A stretch of DNA of 64,000 nt from CAVYYW01 sp963772845. GTDB lineage: Bacteria > Bacillota > Bacilli > Bacillales > Sporolactobacillaceae. Of this stretch, positions 1 through 8,042 are shown piece after piece. Made by a program: the position numbers and the translations under genes. Below the pieces are notes generated by a model. That model was given only the letters and a program-made list of their open reading frames with translations, did no database searches and had not been told where the DNA came from. The stretch covers positions 1-64,000 of the forward strand of contig CAVYYW010000024.1 of NCBI GenBank assembly GCA_963772845.1, read 5' to 3'. Positions within the stretch are counted from its first letter, which is position 1, and each line of letters begins with the position of its first letter.

Positions 1-29
1 TCCTACTCCTAGGTATATGCTTATCCCCT

Positions 30-749
30 CTAATTTTTTCTTAATAACATAGTCCACATAAAAGGCACACCAAATAATGACTCATCTTCGTTCATGTCTT
101 TCATCATTCGCATGCTGACAACTTCATAACCTTGAAAAATAGCGATGAGCTTTTCTTTAGAATAAGCGAGTCCCCCGTGAAGGCTCCAATCCTTATAAAC
201 CTGGCGATCAGGGATTTCATTCCCGTTTAGGTCATCCTTTACTTCAGCAGCAAAACAATTTAAACCGAACAGACCACCTGGCTTTAAAGCCTTCGATATC
301 AGCTCAACGTAATCCATTCTGCGGTGCGGAGCGATATGATGAAAGCACCCGGAGTCATAAACAAAATCATATGTATTTGGAGAAATGTCTAATTCAAAAA
401 TATTTTGATGCAGTCCATTTATTGAAAGGCCTTTCTTATCCGCCCGTTCCTTTGCCCATATCAATGCTTTCTCTGAAGCATCAACTGCATCAACCTCGCA
501 GCCCTGTTCAGCCATATAGATCGCATTCCGCCCCGGACCCGAGCCAAGCTCCAGTACCCGCCCAGGCTTTACCTTTTCAGCTTTAAAATACTCTACAAGA
601 TTCTCATCCGGCGCATTCACAAAAAAAGGAATGCCCTTATCACGATCTTCATAAAAGCCATCCCACCATGGCCCAGGTTCACGTATTAAATCATCAAGCA
701 TATTCAGCAAATCGTCATAGTTCAAAATAAATTCCGGTGCACGCCCCAT
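30..749 (-). CDS. Class I SAM-dependent methyltransferase
   Basis: A 239-residue soluble protein with a Rossmann-type methyltransferase domain. Motif I is plain (VLELGSGPGRNAIYMA, about residues 65-80), followed by the acidic end of strand 2 (VDAVDAS) and a GCFHHI stretch typical of motif IV. It should transfer a methyl group from S-adenosylmethionine; the substrate cannot be read from the sequence. The N-terminal WWDGFYEDRDKGIPFF region resembles small cytosolic methyltransferases of the TehB/UbiE-like group. The ATG at 749 follows a purine-rich GGGGAG. It is separated from the upstream minus-strand gene by about 95 bases and is probably independent. Confidence 0.85.
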   Translation of the reverse strand: MGRAPEFILNYDDLLNMLDDLIREPGPWWDGFYEDRDKGIPFFVNAPDENLVEYFKAEKVKPGRVLELGSGPGRNAIYMAEQGCEVDAVDASEKALIWAKERADKKGLSINGLHQNIFELDISPNTYDFVYDSGCFHHIAPHRRMDYVELISKALKPGGLFGLNCFAAEVKDDLNGNEIPDRQVYKDWSLHGGLAYSKEKLIAIFQGYEVVSMRMMKDMNEDESLFGVPFMWTMLLRKN

Positions 750-843
750 GGTCGGTAACTCTCCCCGCTATTTAAGATATTTTCTGCTTTAATTATAGTC
801 ATTTACCTCCGCAGAAGCTGTCGAATAGAGTCGGATTGTCCTG

Positions 844-1540
844 CTATATCTCCCTATTATTTTGCAGCTGACAGGCTTGAATATCCAATGACCAAAGACC
901 AGAATTTAAAACCACCTCTGATTGAGTGATTTCAATTGCTTGATTAAATATGGGGCCGTCCAGAACAAACGTGTGATATTCTCCGTGTTCCCCCATCGCA
1001 CAGCTTTCCGTTCTCTTTATATCCTCCAAAAAGGACCAATCAAGCGTTCTGCCTGCCCATGTTGGATCAAAATACTGAACAGAAGCACGGCAAACGACCG
1101 AGCGAAAGCCAAGTGATATAAATTCCTCAAGGAGATTTGCAGCGTCCTTTTCTTCAATCCATACTGGAAACAACGATTCCAGTCCAGTTTTAAAAGCGAT
1201 GTCCTCGTTCCACTTTCTATCCTCCTCAGCATACAAACTCCCAAAGACAATGGCATCGATGCCTAATTTCTCTTTTATGCTTGAAAGCTCTTGCTTTAAT
1301 GATGCTTCATAGTCACCTGCCGAATCTACCAAAATCAATGGCATATCCAATGCCTCAGCTTGATGATTTTAAGATATCCAACTGTAATCCATGCGCATGG
1401 TTTCTAGCATCCCTCTCAGATACCATAGACAATAAACAAACTACTTGATAATTCTTGTCTTTCAGGATCCGATATAATGCCAGACAGCTGTCTTTACCGC
1501 CGCTCCAGCAAATAACAGCCCTCTTCTTTTCCATTCCCAT
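844..1540 (-). pseudogene. Dph6/MJ0570-type ATP pyrophosphatase, frameshifted
   Basis: Two reading frames together make one protein of about 230 residues of the adenine-nucleotide alpha-hydrolase (PP-loop) family related to diphthine-ammonia ligase. The first part (to about 1361) holds the PP-loop SGGKDS and the family HAHGLQL motif; the second part holds the conserved EHGEYHTFVLDGP motif. Skipping one A near 1360 joins them seamlessly as ILKSS-AEALDMPLI, so there is one extra base. The start is the ATG at 1540, preceded by AAGGAGTGA; a TTG just before it is less likely. The bacterial substrate of this family is uncertain. The break may be genuine decay or a sequencing error. Confidence 0.75.
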
Positions 1541-1582
1541 CAACGTCTCACTCCTTCATGACCAAGGGTAACTGGCAGCCGT

Positions 1583-2485
1583 TTATTGATAGTCTTTCAT
1601 TCCGTTTTCAAAAGCTTCCTTATCATCGTTCTCTACACCATGCAGTGCTTCTTGAAGAGCAAAAGTTCCCCGGTAAAAGGCAACCCGATTCGATACCTGA
1701 TCGCCATTGGGGTATAAGCTGAGGCAAGTATGATAAAAGGATTCACCGTAGCTTGATAGTAGACCTGCAAAATCATAAGCCGGGTCTCCAATGCACGCTT
1801 CACCGAAATCGATGATCCCGGATATTTTGCGCTCTTCCGCATCCCATAAAATATTTGACGCACCAAAGTCACCATGAATCAGACTTGGTTCAAACTTTAA
1901 GTTCGCTTCGTCTTTTAAAAAGCCTTCAAACAAGAGGGTAACTTCATTTTTCGCATCATCTCTCATATACCGATACAGTTTCTGCTGAATACGTTCATAT
2001 AACCCGGCTACTTCTTCACTAATGCTAATAGGATTTTCTGAAATTATTTTTTTAACATCTTCAACTGGAAGAGAGTGAAGTTCAGTAAGAAAACCAGTAA
2101 GCTGTGAGGCCAATTCTTTTATTGTGCAAGGATCCGAAATTCCGCAGAAATCTTTAGTCCATAACGGATAACCTTGAATTTTTTTATATCCCGTGAAAAC
2201 CCAGCCCGCTTCAAGGCGTTCAAAAGAATAATAGTTGGGACTGGGGATGGGCAGCGGCAGCCTGTTTTTTAAAAAAACGAGGATGCTTGTCTCTTTTCTT
2301 AGCTTTTGAAAGGCTTTCATATACTTTGGAAATCGGAACACCAAAGCGTCATTAATGACTAACACATCATTGTTTTGACCATGATCAATTACATCCACTT
2401 CATTAATCTTCAGTTCAGGATAACCCTGATTGATCCGTTTAGTGAAATACCTTACTTTTTCCTCAGTTGTTCCAGCATCCGCCAT
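1583..2485 (-). CDS. APH-type phosphotransferase (kinase-like)
   Basis: A 300-residue protein of the aminoglycoside phosphotransferase/choline kinase fold. The catalytic loop HGDFGASNIL (about residues 204-213) contains the Asp base and Asn metal ligand, and IDFGEACIGDPAYDFA (about 225-240) supplies the DFG-like metal Asp. Family members phosphorylate hydroxyls of small molecules such as antibiotics, sugars or choline; nothing here fixes the substrate, so resistance should not be assumed. The ATG at 2485 follows AGGAGAGG and lies 13 bases after the ArsR gene, so it is probably co-transcribed with the AHSA1-ArsR pair. Confidence 0.82.
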   Translation of the reverse strand: MADAGTTEEKVRYFTKRINQGYPELKINEVDVIDHGQNNDVLVINDALVFRFPKYMKAFQKLRKETSILVFLKNRLPLPIPSPNYYSFERLEAGWVFTGYKKIQGYPLWTKDFCGISDPCTIKELASQLTGFLTELHSLPVEDVKKIISENPISISEEVAGLYERIQQKLYRYMRDDAKNEVTLLFEGFLKDEANLKFEPSLIHGDFGASNILWDAEERKISGIIDFGEACIGDPAYDFAGLLSSYGESFYHTCLSLYPNGDQVSNRVAFYRGTFALQEALHGVENDDKEAFENGMKDYQ

Positions 2486-2498
2486 ATTACCTCTCCTC

Positions 2499-2828
2499 TC
2501 ATTCGTCCTCTTTTTCTACAAAATGCTTTAGCATGGACAGCTTGTTATTCCAAAATTGCTCATAATAAGAGAGCCAATCCTTCAGTTCCTTCAACGGTTC
2601 TGAATGCAGGCTGTATCGTTTTTCTCTTCCTACTTTTCTTCCAGTAACGAGATCGGCTTCGGACAAAATACGAAGGTGTTTCGATACCGCTGTTCGGGTG
2701 ATAGGAAAATGACTGCTAATCTCGGTTATTGGTAGTTCTTTTTCAGCAAGTAAACGAAGCAGCTGACGGCGAGTTGGATCCGCAATCGCTTGAAACACAT
2801 CATATTTAGGTTCGGTCATTGCTGTCAT
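2499..2828 (-). CDS. ArsR-family winged-helix regulator
   Basis: A 109-residue regulator with an ArsR/SmtB winged helix: FQAIADPTRRQLLRLLAE near the N-terminus, recognition helix around TRTAVSKHLRIL, and the wing GRKVGREKRYSL. No cysteine metal site is visible, which fits the PadR/AHSA1-associated subgroup rather than metal sensors. The open frame extends upstream, but the ATG at 2828 is preceded by GAGG and follows the AHSA1 stop with one base between (TGAAATG), so the two are translationally coupled. It probably represses its own operon through the palindrome at 3276-3317; that link is inferred. Confidence 0.87.
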   Translation of the reverse strand: MTAMTEPKYDVFQAIADPTRRQLLRLLAEKELPITEISSHFPITRTAVSKHLRILSEADLVTGRKVGREKRYSLHSEPLKELKDWLSYYEQFWNNKLSMLKHFVEKEDE

Positions 2829-2829
2829 T

Positions 2830-3246
2830 TCACGCCTCAACGTATGGTGCAAGTTTATTTTTAAGTTTTGCCCAACCCTGCTCCATACGATCACGCACAA
2901 TTTCATGCGCTTCCCCAAACTCGGTAACTTCGCCAGCTTTCCAACCGGAATGGATAAGCGTAAACGATGTTTTGTCACCGATCTTTTCTAATTCAAAAGT
3001 TATCGTCCAGTCTTTACCCCAATTAAACGACAAACGATTCGGTGGATCAATCTCGGTGACTTTACACGGCGACATGCCAAAATTACCTGCATTCAAATGA
3101 AATTCATAGCCATTGATCGGCTTAAAGTCATTGGGCATAAACCATGCAGCAATCCCTTCTGACGTCGCTACAGCATCCCACACTTTCTGAATGGGTGCAT
3201 TCAGCACCACCTTTTGTACAATATCCGAGAGAACATTTTCATTCAT
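2830..3246 (-). CDS. AHSA1/SRPBCC-domain protein
   Basis: A 138-residue START-like (SRPBCC) protein of the Activator-of-Hsp90-ATPase-1 type: APIQKVWDAVATSEGIAAWFMP at the N-terminus (helix-grip entrance) and SGWKAGEVTEFGEAHEIV..GW near the C-terminus. Such proteins bind hydrophobic small ligands, and in Bacilli they often sit beside an ArsR gene as here; the ligand is unknown. The ATG at 3246 has GGAGGT at good spacing; an earlier in-frame start lacks support. A diverged copy of the first 113 or so codons is fused to another gene at 4240-5427. Confidence 0.87.
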   Translation of the reverse strand: MNENVLSDIVQKVVLNAPIQKVWDAVATSEGIAAWFMPNDFKPINGYEFHLNAGNFGMSPCKVTEIDPPNRLSFNWGKDWTITFELEKIGDKTSFTLIHSGWKAGEVTEFGEAHEIVRDRMEQGWAKLKNKLAPYVEA

Positions 3247-3275
3247 CACAATAACCTCCAATAATATCAAAATAA

Positions 3276-3326
3276 AACCAAAAGGTTTCGTTTTAAATTA
3301 TACGAAACCTTTTGGTTGTATGTCAA
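3276..3326 (-). promoter_or_regulatory. Sigma-A promoter overlapping a perfect 15-bp inverted repeat
   Basis: On the minus strand TTGACA (3326-3321) and TATAAT (3302-3297) are separated by 18 bases, a consensus vegetative promoter for the AHSA1-ArsR operon. A perfect inverted repeat, AACCAAAAGGTTTCG (3276-3290) and its complement (3303-3317), flanks and covers the -10 element. The placement suits an operator for autorepression by the ArsR protein encoded two genes downstream. Binding itself is inferred. Confidence 0.8.
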
Positions 3327-3530
3327 TTTATTTTATTGTTAAATGGAACACGTTCATGTCCAATTTCCAAGTTTTTAGGTCCTCATGCCATCTTTAAGTT
3401 CAACAAAAAAACGTTCGCAAACGCGAACGATCAACTATTATATAAACGTAATTAAGCGGAATTTCTCGTCGCAACTCGAAGTCCTTCGAGATGTGATGCT
3501 CGTGCCTGTCATGGCAAGTCCAATGAAAAA

Positions 3531-3793
3531 GCGACTTAGAGGTTTATCACGTTCACTCGGCTGTGTTTTTGAAAAATTTAAGTCGCCAAGTGATCAACTG
3601 ATGGCAGCTGGAAATCTATAGCCATAATTAACTTCTAAAGGACATCAAATACGTTGATTATAGCGGAGGGCACGAGACTCCCACGGGATCAACACGTGTC
3701 CGAAGATCCACTTTGGCGACAAAGAAACCACGCCAAAGTTAGCTGAGGCCGTGCCCGTGGAAAGCGAGCAGCCTAGAGCGAAATCAACAGGCA
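3531..3793 (+). repeat. Interspersed palindromic element, copy 1
   Basis: This gene-free stretch belongs to a repeat family found across the window. It can fold on itself: GTTGATT (3653-3659) pairs with AATCAAC (3782-3788), CCACGGG (3681-3687) with CCCGTGG (3754-3760), and ACTTTGGCG (3710-3718) with CGCCAAAGT (3731-3739). The 120-base arm before the hairpin (from GCGACTTAGA) is shared with the copy at 5741. The remaining bases 3327-3530 hold no recognisable gene. Confidence 0.8.
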
Positions 3794-3807
3794 TGACACG
3801 CTTTTCT

Positions 3808-4239
3808 TTATTCCAATATTTTTTTTAGTCTTTTATAATCTGCATTCACTGATCGGTGAACCATCCATTTTAATAAGGGATTAATTATTTTATAGTATTT
3901 ACCCGGGGCGCCTACAACCTCTGCCGATACGCTTGTTCCGTTTTCAACTGGCGTGACAGACCTTGTCACCGTGATGGGGAATGTGCTTGATTGGCTTTCA
4001 ATTTTAATTTTTTTACTCTCATGAAATTCAGTCACGAGAAAACTGGTGATGACTTCTTTTCCTAGGAATTTTGCGGTTTGGTCATAGGTTGAGCCTTTCT
4101 GTAAAGGGCCGGCTGATGTAAACCGGGCATCTACCATTCCGCCTTGCCATTTAGGATTGTTTTCAAAATTCGATATATAGTCGAAAACCTCTTGGTGATG
4201 ACGGTTAATCTTTATATTTGCATAGACTTTAATCATCAC
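3808..4239 (-). CDS. SRPBCC-family protein
   Basis: A 143-residue helix-grip protein: the N-terminal VYANIKINRHHQEVFDYISNFENNPKWQ and the following strand pattern are those of polyketide-cyclase/dehydrase-like SRPBCC proteins. Function unknown; probably binds a hydrophobic ligand. The GTG at 4239 directly abuts the stop of the upstream fusion gene and has GAGG eight bases away; the ATG next to it (4236) is an alternative. The equivalent gene in the second duplication unit (6019-6452) is broken. Confidence 0.78.
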   Translation of the reverse strand: MMIKVYANIKINRHHQEVFDYISNFENNPKWQGGMVDARFTSAGPLQKGSTYDQTAKFLGKEVITSFLVTEFHESKKIKIESQSSTFPITVTRSVTPVENGTSVSAEVVGAPGKYYKIINPLLKWMVHRSVNADYKRLKKILE

Positions 4240-5427
4240 CTATTTAACCTCAGAATAGCTTTTACCTTCTTCAACATAGGCTTTTAGGTATTTGCCAAGC
4301 AACTCTTTCCAGCCCTCATCATGTGCTTGCTCCCAATTCGGGTCTAATAAGCCTGCAGCATGATGTGAGAGTTTCAGTATTGTCGAGTTTCCTTTTTCCT
4401 CAAGCTTAAAGGTATATGAACTGTTTACTGCGCCCTTCATCCCTAGAAGTCCGTTAAATCTTAATTCAACAGGGGCATTTATATAGTTAATGACTCCCCA
4501 AAGTGCGCCACTGCTGCTATTAGCTTGCTCCAAAAATCTCCCGCCTACTTTTGGCTCAATTGAAAGCGTAGAGTTCTCACCGCACAGTCGAAAAGCCCAC
4601 CAGCTATTAATATCACTGGTCAACGATTTAAAAACACTTTCGATACTTCCTTGAATCTCGACTTCCTGCTCAATTTGAAATGAATCATGCTTGAATCCTG
4701 TTTGTTCAGTCATTTTATTTATCCCCTTTTCTATATTTGATTTTAGACTTCCTAAAGATGAGGCAAGTGTTGATTGATAGCGTGTCATCCATCTGTCTGA
4801 TATCTGCTGTAATGGAACAGCATTTAAATAATTCAGCCGTGTCCGACCTTCTCTTCTGATCAGGACAAGCTTTGCTTCTTCAAGAACTGTTAAATGCTTC
4901 ATGACCGCATAGCGGCTGATGTCTGAGAATGCATCATCCAGATATCCCGTTGTTTTTGGACCTTCTTTTAAGATATCTAATATTTTTCTTCTAATAGGAT
5001 GTCCCAATGCTTTAAAAGCAAGTGTTAGTCCGTCATCCGTTCGTTCAATAAAAGACCACCTCCTAATTTTAGTGTTACCTTTAAGATGCGCTTCGCCAAA
5101 CTCTGTCACTTCGCCAGCTTTCCAGCCGGAATGGATAAGCGTAAACGATGTTTGGTCCGCGATTTTTTCTAATGCAAAAGTGATCGTCCAGTCTTTCCCC
5201 CAGTTAAAAGACAGCCGATTTGGCGGATCAATCTCAGTGACTTTGCAAGGAGACATGCCAAAGTTACCAGCGTTCAGATGAAACGCATAGCCATTAATCG
5301 GCTTAAAGTCATTAGGCATAAACCATGCAGCAATCCCTTCTGAAGTGGCTACGGCATCCCAAACCTTTTGTATTGGTGCATTTAGCACCACCTGCTGTAC
5401 AATATCTTCTAGCTTATTTTCATTCAT
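4240..5427 (-). CDS. Chimeric AHSA1 - ArsR - SRPBCC protein
   Basis: A single 395-residue frame joins three domains: residues 1-113 are the N-terminal four-fifths of AHSA1, residues about 128-215 an ArsR winged helix (ALGHPIRRKILDILKE, helix ISRYAVMKHLTVLEEA), and residues about 240-395 a second SRPBCC domain (WWAFRLCGENSTLSIEPKVGGRF). The AHSA1 part lacks the C-terminal helix found in the complete gene at 2830-3246. The joint lies at the duplication boundary near 5092, so the fusion looks like a by-product of recombination. The ATG at 5427 has GGAGGT. An internal AGGAGG in front of an ATT codon, as in the sister copy, could also yield the ArsR-SRPBCC part alone. Confidence 0.82.
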   Translation of the reverse strand: MNENKLEDIVQQVVLNAPIQKVWDAVATSEGIAAWFMPNDFKPINGYAFHLNAGNFGMSPCKVTEIDPPNRLSFNWGKDWTITFALEKIADQTSFTLIHSGWKAGEVTEFGEAHLKGNTKIRRWSFIERTDDGLTLAFKALGHPIRRKILDILKEGPKTTGYLDDAFSDISRYAVMKHLTVLEEAKLVLIRREGRTRLNYLNAVPLQQISDRWMTRYQSTLASSLGSLKSNIEKGINKMTEQTGFKHDSFQIEQEVEIQGSIESVFKSLTSDINSWWAFRLCGENSTLSIEPKVGGRFLEQANSSSGALWGVINYINAPVELRFNGLLGMKGAVNSSYTFKLEEKGNSTILKLSHHAAGLLDPNWEQAHDEGWKELLGKYLKAYVEEGKSYSEVK

Positions 5428-5457
5428 TACTAACGACCTCCATTAGCGTTTAAATAC

Positions 5458-5508
5458 AACCAAAAGGTTTCTTATTTAATTATACGAAACCATTTGGTTT
5501 TATGTCAA
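5458..5508 (-). promoter_or_regulatory. Promoter and palindrome of the chimeric gene
   Basis: A diverged copy of the element at 3276-3326. TTGACA (5508-5503) and TATAAT (5484-5479) are again 18 bases apart on the minus strand. The arms AACCAAAAGGTTTC (5458-5471) and GAAACCATTTGGTT (5486-5499) match except at one position, so the same ArsR regulator could bind more weakly. Confidence 0.75.
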
Positions 5509-5740
5509 TCTATTTTATGGTGAAGCAATCAAATGGAACCTCTTCACGTCCTATTTCCAAGTTTTGAGGTCCTTACGCGCAAAGCCACGCTTCATGCCAG
5601 CCAACTTTAAATTCAACAAAAAAACCGTTCGCAAACACGAACGATCAAAAATTTTATTTTACTCTCATTTGGCCTGCTTTTTCTCGCACTCGAAGCCCTT
5701 CGAGAGTGATGCACTTCGCCTTTGCTTGGCATAATGAAAA

Positions 5741-6005
5741 AACGACTTAGAGGTTTATCACGTTCACTCGGCTGTGTTTTTGAAAAATTTAATTCGCCAC
5801 GTGATCAACTGATGACAGCTGGAAATCTATAGCCATAATTGACTTCTAAAGGACATCAAATACGTTGATTGTAGCGGAGGGCACGAGACTCCCACGGGAT
5901 CAGCACGTGTCCGAAGATCCACTTTGGCGACAAAGAAACCACGCCAAAGTTAGCTGAGGCAGTGCCCGAGGAAAGCGAGCAACCTAGAGCGAAATCAACA
6001 GGCAT
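5741..6005 (+). repeat. Interspersed palindromic element, copy 2
   Basis: Copy of the element at 3531-3793, carried along by the tandem duplication. GTTGATT (5864-5870) pairs with AATCAAC (5993-5999), enclosing the inner hairpin around the ACTTTGGCG/CGCCAAAGT arms. No gene is seen from 5509 to 6018. Confidence 0.78.
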
Positions 6006-6018
6006 GACACGCTTTTCT

Positions 6019-6452
6019 TTATTCCATTAATTTTTTAAGTCTTTTATAATCTGCATTCACTGATCGGTGAACCATCCATTTTAATAATGGGTTTAATTAT
6101 TTTATAGTATTTGCCAGGGTCACCTTCAACCTCTGCTGATACGCTTGTCCCATTTTCAATAGGCGTGACAGACCTTGTCACCGTAATGGGGAATGTGCTT
6201 GATTGGCTTTCAATTTTAATTTTTTTATTCTCATGAAATTCAGTCACGAGAAAACTGGTGATGACTTGTTTTCCTAAGAATTTTGCGGTTTGGTCATAGG
6301 TTGATCCTTTCTGTAAAGGGCCGTCTGATGTAAACTCGGGCATCTACCATTCCGCCTTGCCATTTAGGATTGTTTTCAAAATTCGATATATAGTCGAAAA
6401 CCTCTTGATGATGGCGGTTTATCTTTATATTTGCATAGACTTTAATCATCAC
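6019..6452 (-). pseudogene. SRPBCC-family protein, frameshifted copy
   Basis: Second copy of the gene at 3808-4239. Compared with that intact copy it has an extra T near 6337 (GTAAACTCGGG against GTAAACCGGG) and another extra base near 6088 in the C-terminal part, so neither the N-terminal 35 codons nor the last 20 are in frame with the middle. The central frame still reads GPLQKGSTYDQTAKFLGKQ. The duplicate is therefore inactive unless the indels are sequencing errors. Confidence 0.78.
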
Positions 6453-7262
6453 CTATTTAACCTCAGAATAGCTTTTACCTTCTTCAATATAGGCTTTTAG
6501 GTATTTGCCAAGCAGCTCTTTCCAGCCTTCATCATGTGCCTGCTCCCAATTCGGGTCTAATAAGCCTGCAGCATGATGTGAGAGTTTCAGTATTGTCGAG
6601 TTGTCTTTTTCCTCAAGCTTAAAGGTATATGAACTATTTACTGCGCCTTGCATCCCTAGAAGTCCGTTAAATCTTAATTCAACAGGGGCATTTATATAGT
6701 TAATGACTCCCCAAAGTGCGCCACTGCTGCTATTAGCTTGCTCCAAAAATCTCCCGCCGACTTTTGGCTCAATTGAAAGCGTAGAGTTCTCACCGCACAG
6801 TCGAAAAGCCCACCAGCTATTAATATCACTGGTCAACGATTTAAAAACACTTTCAATATTTCCTTGAATCTCGACTTCCTGCTCAATTTGAAATGAATCA
6901 TGCTTGAATCCTGTTTGTTCAGTCATGTTATTTATCCCCTTTTCAATATTTGATTTTAGACTTCCTAAAGATGAGGCAAGTGTTGATTGATAGCGTGTCA
7001 TCCATCTGTCTGATATCTGCTGTAATGGAACAGCATTTAAATAATTCAGCCGTGTCCGACCTTCTCTTCTGATCAGGACAAGCTTTGCTTCTTCAAGAAC
7101 TGTTAAATGCTTCATGACCGCATAGCGGCTGATGTCTGAGAATGCATCATCCAGATATCCCGTTGTTTTTGGACCTTCTTTTAAGATATCTAATATTTTT
7201 CTTCTAATAGGATGTCCCAATGCTTTAAAAGCAAGTGTTAGTCCGTCATCCGTTTGTTCAAT
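6453..7262 (-). CDS. ArsR-SRPBCC two-domain regulator
   Basis: About 270 residues: an N-terminal ArsR winged helix (LAFKALGHPIRRKILDIL; SRYAVMKHLTVLEEAKLV; wing RREGRTRLNYL) followed after a linker by an SRPBCC domain starting near SFQIEQEVEIQGNIESVFKS. The pairing suggests a ligand-sensing repressor in one chain. A strong AGGAGG (7272-7277) sits nine bases before an ATT codon at 7262, which I take as the probable start; the only upstream ATG (7304) has no ribosome binding site. This gene represents the unfused parent of the chimera at 4240-5427 and probably leads the broken SRPBCC gene downstream. Confidence 0.78.
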   Translation of the reverse strand: MEQTDDGLTLAFKALGHPIRRKILDILKEGPKTTGYLDDAFSDISRYAVMKHLTVLEEAKLVLIRREGRTRLNYLNAVPLQQISDRWMTRYQSTLASSLGSLKSNIEKGINNMTEQTGFKHDSFQIEQEVEIQGNIESVFKSLTSDINSWWAFRLCGENSTLSIEPKVGGRFLEQANSSSGALWGVINYINAPVELRFNGLLGMQGAVNSSYTFKLEEKDNSTILKLSHHAAGLLDPNWEQAHDEGWKELLGKYLKAYIEEGKSYSEVK

Positions 7263-7286
7263 AAAAGACCACCTCCTAATTTTAGT

Positions 7287-7330
7287 GTTACCTTTAAGTA
7301 ACATTTAATATGTGACTTTACGGTAACATA
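7287..7330 (-). promoter_or_regulatory. Tandem palindromes upstream of the ArsR-SRPBCC gene
   Basis: Two small inverted repeats occur just upstream of the gene: GTTAC..GTAAC (7287-7302) and TATGT..ACATA (7309-7330), with a third GGTAAC overlapping the latter. They differ from the AHSA1 palindrome and may be the operator of this regulator. In the chimera these sites were lost at the duplication joint. Confidence 0.45.
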
Positions 7331-7452
7331 TATTAAACCATTCTACAAGTAACGATTCAATCCTTTATTGAAAGCATTTTAAGCAAGTCAATGACACTTC
7401 GAACCAATGAACAAAAGTGATATAATTATATAAATGGAAAGGAGGGATTGAG

Positions 7453-7881
7453 ATGGAGACTGTTTTAAAACAGATTCTAAATGAGTTGGGTGGCATGCGC
7501 TCAGATATGGGTGACTTGAAATCAGACATGAGCAACTTGAAATCAGACGTGAGCATCTTGAAATCAGATGTGAGTAACTTGAATTCAGACATGAGTAATA
7601 TGAAAACAGACATAAGTAACATTAAATCAGATGTGAGTACCTTGAAGTCAGACGTGAGTAATATGAAGTCTGGTATGAATGAAATGCGCAATGAACTGTC
7701 AGGATTACGTACAGACCTTTCAGAATTGAAGACAGGTCAAGACCGTTTGCAGCAAAATATCATTGAGAGCTTTGGCACATACACTGAGAAAATCTCCGAA
7801 CATGTCGACCATAAAACGGATGCTTTAAATAAACGGGTTTTCAATTTAGAAACCGATTTCCAGCGTTTAAGCAGGCAATAA
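7453..7881 (+). CDS. Heptad-repeat coiled-coil protein
   Basis: A 142-residue protein whose residues about 15-85 repeat every seven residues with the pattern LKSDVSN (MRSDMGD, LKSDMSN, LKSDVSI, LNSDMSN, MKTDISN, IKSDVST and so on), giving a long amphipathic coiled coil with hydrophobic a/d positions. A less regular tail (DRLQQNIIESFGTYTEKISEHVDHKTDAL) follows. No membrane segment or enzyme motif is present. Similar small coiled-coil proteins of unknown role occur in Bacilli. GGAGGG stands before the ATG. The 21-base periodicity also makes the gene prone to slippage. Confidence 0.75.
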   Translation: METVLKQILNELGGMRSDMGDLKSDMSNLKSDVSILKSDVSNLNSDMSNMKTDISNIKSDVSTLKSDVSNMKSGMNEMRNELSGLRTDLSELKTGQDRLQQNIIESFGTYTEKISEHVDHKTDALNKRVFNLETDFQRLSRQ

Positions 7882-8001
7882 TCGAATGTTTAACGACTCA
7901 AATTCCCCAAAAAACAGAACATCCACTTTAACCATAAACCTTTCACATCAATCTAAAATCCAAAATGATCTTTAACTTTGCCAACGTATCAAGTTTATAA
8001 A

Positions 8002-8035
8002 AAAAAGAGCACCCATGAATTCACAGGTCCTCTGC
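8002..8035 (-). terminator. Possible terminator after prpB
   Basis: Read on the minus strand, AGAGGACC...GGGTGCTCT can form an imperfect stem around a GAATTC centre followed by a run of seven T, just past the prpB stop. Confidence 0.5.
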
Positions 8036-8042
8036 CTTAACT

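Larger units (their letters stand above)
2906..7300. repeat. 2.2-kb tandem duplication, two units meeting near 5092
   Basis: Bases about 2906-5092 and 5093-7300 are two diverged copies of one segment. Each holds part of an AHSA1 gene with its promoter palindrome, the same intergenic repeat, an SRPBCC gene and an ArsR-SRPBCC gene. At the joint the upstream leader of the ArsR-SRPBCC gene (ACCTTTAAG) runs straight into AHSA1 codons (ATGCGCTTC on the plus strand), where the right-hand copy continues instead with its native leader. Unit lengths agree within about 25 bases. The copies differ at many positions, so the event is not recent. Confidence 0.85.

Noticed and set aside
2819..3100. A 93-codon plus-strand frame over the AHSA1 gene
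   Set aside because: Antisense shadow of a clear SRPBCC gene with its own start site and promoter.
3385..3621. A 78-codon frame on the plus strand
   Set aside because: It lies within an interspersed non-coding element; the duplicate copy near 5600-5830 does not preserve it.
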